Positions 7,420-9,790 of a stretch of 9,790 nt of DNA are shown here, one piece after another. Below the pieces are notes generated by a model, which saw nothing but the letters and a program-made list of their open reading frames with translations, ran no database searches and was not told where the DNA came from. Numbering within the stretch: position 1 is the first letter of the stretch; each line of letters opens with the position of its first letter. Origin of the DNA: Acidobacteriota bacterium (GTDB lineage: Bacteria > Acidobacteriota > UBA6911 > RPQK01); NCBI GenBank assembly GCA_003819755.1, contig RPQK01000231.1:1-9790 (forward strand). The letters are read 5' to 3'. The position numbers and the translations under genes were made by a program.

Positions 7420-8634
7420 ATGAAAAAATCCGCATCCCGCCTTCGGGTTATGGTCATCTACGGGTGGGAATCGAACCCTTATGCCGAGTGCACCATCCGG
7501 GCGCTTCTCGAAAGCGGAGTAAGGGTTGATTTTGTCACCCGGGAGAGTCCAAAGTCCCCTGTAGATCATCCCGGCTGCCGCGTGCACCCTGTATTCCCGG
7601 GCCACCGAAAGGGCCGTTCCCATCTCCGCATGCTTTTCGCGGAGCTCTTGGCACTGGCGAAGGTGCTACGGCTGGTTCTGAAGACCAGACCCGATGTAGT
7701 TCACTACCAATCCTACCGGATGGTCCGCTTGGATTGGACGCTATTCCTCCTCCTTCTCCTTCTGGGAAAGAAGATCGTTTTCACGGTGCACGATACGCAT
7801 TCTCTGGAGGGGTCGGCTGTGGATAGTTCCATTTTTGCCCAGACTGCCCGACGTTCCCACGTCCTGTTGGTCCACAACACAAACGCACGCCAGGTTCTCC
7901 TCGAAAAGTGGAAGGTCGCGCCTGACCGGATCCGCGTGATTCCACACGGCGGCTATGACGCTTACTACAAAAGAGAGACGTCCAGATCGACGGCCCGGTT
8001 TCGCCTCCGCTATGAGGAGGACGAGTTTCTTCTCCTGGCTTTCGGGACAATTCGCCCTTATAAAGGCCTGGACCATTTGTTCCCTGCGGTAGCCGAGGCC
8101 CGCAAGTCCGTCCCCGCTCTCCGATTGCTGGTCGCCGGCCGGGCGTTCGACGAAGCCCTTGGAAGACAGCATCAACAGCAGATTTCGGATCTGGGCTTGG
8201 GTGACATTGTCCGCTTTGAAAACAGGTTCATCGAGCAGGATGAAGTGGAGACGCTTTTTGCGGCTGCCGATCTGACGGTTCTCCCCTACATCCGTATTGA
8301 CCAGAGCGGAGTGTTGTTCTTGTCTTACACCTTCGGGAAACCGGTACTGGCCACCCGCCTCGGGGGGCTGCCGGAGCTCGTCAGAGAAGGAATCGCGGGT
8401 TATCTGGTTGCGCCTGGCGATACTCACGCGTTAAGCGGCGCGATAGTCCGGGCCTGGAATGAGCGGGACCGGCTACCGGGGATGGGTTTGAACGCCCGAA
8501 AACTGGTTGAGCAAGAATACACGTGGGAGCGGCAGGCAAGTATTACGGTTGACGCCTACCTTTCCCTTGTGGGTGCCGATGCCTCTCCGGGTGATGGCCA
8601 CGTTCGTCCTGCCTCCGTCTCCCGCCTCGGTTAA
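7420..8634 (+). CDS. Glycosyltransferase family 4, SGV-type variant motif
   Basis: A 404-residue GT-B glycosyltransferase predicted to act at the cytoplasmic membrane in the same glycan pathway. The start MKKSASRLRVMVIYGWES is the typical first strand and loop of the fold; ATG at 7420 is preferred, with an in-frame GTG at 7375 as the alternative. The acceptor half contains PDVVHYQSYRM, a hydrophobic stretch LFLLLLLLGKKIVFTVHDTH and HVLLVHNTN. The donor half has LLLAFGTIRPYKGLDHL (Lys215) and LLVAGRAF. The canonical EX7E motif is absent: in its place stands YIRIDQSGVLFLSYTFGKPV (Asp294, Gln295, Ser296, Gly297), a replacement found in a known GT4 subgroup, followed by ATRLGGLPELV and GYLVAPGD. 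The gene is isolated from the left operon and transcribed divergently from the beta-helix gene. Its last 92 bases overlap the opposing HAD gene. Substrates are unknown. Confidence 0.9.
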   Translation: MKKSASRLRVMVIYGWESNPYAECTIRALLESGVRVDFVTRESPKSPVDHPGCRVHPVFPGHRKGRSHLRMLFAELLALAKVLRLVLKTRPDVVHYQSYRMVRLDWTLFLLLLLLGKKIVFTVHDTHSLEGSAVDSSIFAQTARRSHVLLVHNTNARQVLLEKWKVAPDRIRVIPHGGYDAYYKRETSRSTARFRLRYEEDEFLLLAFGTIRPYKGLDHLFPAVAEARKSVPALRLLVAGRAFDEALGRQHQQQISDLGLGDIVRFENRFIEQDEVETLFAAADLTVLPYIRIDQSGVLFLSYTFGKPVLATRLGGLPELVREGIAGYLVAPGDTHALSGAIVRAWNERDRLPGMGLNARKLVEQEYTWERQASITVDAYLSLVGADASPGDGHVRPASVSRLG

Positions 8635-9349
8635 ACGACCTATCCCCTCCGGGCGAGGTGCGCTCCGCCGCACTTGAAGCTGCAGCCTTCCTTCCTCCCT
8701 GCTTTACAGCCCCTGCCTCAATCCTGCCAACCACTTCCAGAAGCTCGGGAAACGAGTCAATGGATACGTCCGCCCCGACGCGATCCTTCCCAAAGAAGCC
8801 GTAGTTGCAGTAAACGCTAAACGCGCCAGCGGCGTGGGCCATCTCGATATCCGGAGAATGATCCCCGACCACCAGGATTTCATTGGCCGCAGTCTGAAAG
8901 CGCTCCATGATGAAGTGGAGAGCCATCGGGTCGGGCTTCAGTCTCTCGAAGGTGTCGCCTCCCGCCACATATTCAAAGAGCGAGTCGAGGCCGTTCCGCT
9001 TCAAGAGCGAATGCACCAGTTCGGTGGGTTTGTTGGAGACAACCGCCAGGCGCGCCTGGAGCCGAGGCAGAGTCTCAGCGACTCCCGGATAGAGCTGGGC
9101 CGTGTTCGCCGCTTCGTCGCCGTAAAATTCCATTATTCTTTCTCTGGCGGCTTCCGGTACGATCGGAGAGTCGCGAAATACCCTCTCTGCCAGAACCTGG
9201 ACACCGTTGCCCACCATAGCAACCACCCGGTCGAAATCCAAAGCCGGAAGCCCGTAAGAAGCCCGCGCCCGGTTCACCGCGTTTACAATGTCGGCCCGGG
9301 TGTCAAAGAGAGTGCCGTCCAGATCGAAGACGATGAGTTTTATGGCCAT
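8543..9349 (-). CDS. HAD-superfamily hydrolase, phosphoglycolate phosphatase-like
   Basis: A cytoplasmic phosphatase with all four HAD motifs: DLDGTLFDT (nucleophile Asp9, Asp11), motif II serine in VVSNKPTE (Ser105), motif III lysine in RLKPDP (Lys138), and motif IV VGDHSPDIEMA (Asp163, Asp167). A helical cap domain sits between motifs I and II. This is the Gph type, which dephosphorylates 2-phosphoglycolate, although PpaX-like and nucleotidase relatives look alike. ATG at 9349 (MAIKLIVFD) is chosen; GTG at 9361 would add four residues, and neither has a good ribosome site. The family fold is complete by about residue 212 (LLEVVGRIEAG). The remaining 56 residues are Arg-, His- and Gly-rich, non-globular, and run antisense into the preceding glycosyltransferase gene for 92 bases, which suggests a lost original stop or a frameshift. 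A hairpin repeat lies 25 bases upstream of the start. Confidence 0.88.
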   Translation of the reverse strand: MAIKLIVFDLDGTLFDTRADIVNAVNRARASYGLPALDFDRVVAMVGNGVQVLAERVFRDSPIVPEAARERIMEFYGDEAANTAQLYPGVAETLPRLQARLAVVSNKPTELVHSLLKRNGLDSLFEYVAGGDTFERLKPDPMALHFIMERFQTAANEILVVGDHSPDIEMAHAAGAFSVYCNYGFFGKDRVGADVSIDSFPELLEVVGRIEAGAVKQGGRKAAASSAAERTSPGGDRSFNRGGRRRQDERGHHPERHRHPQGKGRRQP

Positions 9350-9374
9350 AGGTTTAGTCACTCAGAGGGTCAGC

Positions 9375-9466
9375 GTAGAAGGCTATCCACGAACCAACAC
9401 GAACCAACACGAACAAGAGCGCCTTTGTTCGTGTCGGTTCGTGTTGGTTCGTGGATAGCCTTCTAC
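9375..9466. repeat. 92-base hairpin repeat with internal 10-bp tandem units
   Basis: The left arm (9375-9416) and right arm (9425-9466) are 42 bases each and complementary at 41 positions; the exception is A9406 opposite C9435. The loop is eight bases (GAGCGCCT). Each arm has a unique outer 16 bases (GTAGAAGGCTATCCAC on the left) and an inner part made of the unit GAACCAACAC twice, followed by GAACAA. The right edge supplies the last base of the final Leu codon and the stop codon of the - strand membrane-protein gene. No direct repeat flanks it (CAGC on the left, AGGG on the right) and no T-run follows, so neither a typical MITE nor an intrinsic terminator is indicated. It looks like a dispersed, palindromic intergenic repeat. 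Confidence 0.9.
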
Positions 9467-9790
9467 AGGGCATACGGTATCTGGAAAATGCAAAAGTAAC
9501 CGAATACGAGGAAAGCCAGCAGCAAGCCCACGGCGAAGATCCAGTGCGGTCGCAGCACGGGTCGCGCTTCTTCCGAAAGCAGCTTGGGCATGATGATGTA
9601 GAGACCCACCGCCACCCACAGGGCCTGAAGCGGCGTCAGCAGCAGGCCGTCGAGCATGGCCGCGAGCTTCACCAGGATCACCGGTTTGAGCCCGAACGTG
9701 AACACAATGATCATGTTCGAGAGGAAGAAGAAAGAGAGGAACAGTCGGAACTGGGTCTTCCACGCAATCTTCCCGAAACCGGGTATGCAG
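9463..9790 (-). CDS. Multi-pass membrane protein, C-terminal part (possible Nramp metal transporter), 5' partial
   Basis: The frame is open from the right edge of the window to a TAG at 9463-9465, giving 108 C-terminal residues of a larger protein; the methionine at 9714 is internal, since conserved-looking sequence (GFGKIAWKTQFRLFLSFFFLSN) precedes it. Three hydrophobic segments are visible: MIIVFTFGLKPVILVKLAAM, then the stretch around LLLTPLQALWVAVGLYIIMP, and last WIFAVGLLLAFLVFGYFCIF. The arrangement, with a polar loop containing EEARPVLRPHW between the last two, resembles the end of Nramp (divalent metal, proton-coupled) transporters of the LeuT fold. The metal-binding residues of that family lie in earlier helices outside the window, so this stays a tentative call; another LeuT-fold carrier is possible. 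The stop codon is provided by the edge of the adjoining hairpin repeat. Confidence 0.5.
   Translation of the reverse strand, partial: CIPGFGKIAWKTQFRLFLSFFFLSNMIIVFTFGLKPVILVKLAAMLDGLLLTPLQALWVAVGLYIIMPKLLSEEARPVLRPHWIFAVGLLLAFLVFGYFCIFQIPYAL

Noticed and set aside
7741..8427. A 228-codon - strand open frame
   Set aside because: It is fully antisense to the second GT4 gene, which shows clear family motifs; the antisense product is charged and unrecognisable.
9375..9466. Hairpin as a retron msd, CRISPR repeat or MITE
   Set aside because: No reverse transcriptase or cas gene is present, repeats are not spaced by unique spacers, and no target-site duplication flanks the element.
9375..9466. 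Hairpin as an intrinsic terminator for the membrane-protein gene
   Set aside because: No T-run follows the stem in the - strand direction, and the arms are far longer than a normal terminator stem. It may still hinder polymerase or protect the 3' end.
8834..9499. A 221-codon + strand open frame running through the hairpin repeat
   Set aside because: It is antisense to the HAD gene with its four motifs, and its end is simply the translated repeat.

Overview
The window carries part of a surface-polysaccharide (O-antigen or exopolysaccharide) biosynthesis locus and, at the right end, unrelated housekeeping genes. Base composition is fairly GC-rich. The polysaccharide genes (undecaprenyl-linked assembly, flippase, O-antigen ligase/polymerase-like protein) and a Sec-exported beta-helix protein suggest a Gram-negative (diderm) bacterium. 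No rRNA, tRNA or other taxonomic marker is present, so no phylum can be named from the sequence.

Region 1 (1-5903, + strand) is a tightly packed run of five genes with gaps of 12, -1, 13 and 5 bases, almost certainly one operon whose start lies left of the window. They are: a 5'-truncated non-hydrolysing UDP-GlcNAc 2-epimerase (wecB-like), a WecG/TagA/CpsF-family glycosyltransferase, an O-antigen ligase/Wzy-like membrane protein, a Wzx-type flippase, and a GT4 glycosyltransferase. Together they would make UDP-ManNAc, add an N-acetylmannosamine-type sugar to a lipid-linked acceptor, extend the glycan, move it across the inner membrane, and polymerise or ligate it.

Region 2 (5870-5938) is a compact convergent junction. 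A perfect 16-bp inverted repeat contains the stop codon of the + strand glycosyltransferase, and a second, smaller stem contains the stop codon of the opposing gene.

Region 3 (5928-8634) holds a - strand secreted right-handed beta-helix protein with a clear signal peptide, and, diverging from it across a 184-base intergenic region, a + strand GT4 glycosyltransferase whose usual EX7E motif is replaced by a DQSG-type sequence.

Region 4 (8543-9790) contains two - strand genes: a phosphoglycolate-phosphatase-like HAD hydrolase whose Arg-rich tail overlaps the 3' end of the preceding glycosyltransferase by 92 bases, and the C-terminal part of a multi-pass membrane protein, tentatively an Nramp-type metal transporter, that runs off the right edge. 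Between them is a 92-base near-perfect hairpin (42-bp arms, one mismatch) built on a repeated 10-bp unit, which supplies the stop codon of the membrane-protein gene. This hairpin is the most unusual item here. I see no previously unknown multi-gene system. The protein-coding content belongs to known families, and the interest lies in the hairpin elements and gene-end architecture.
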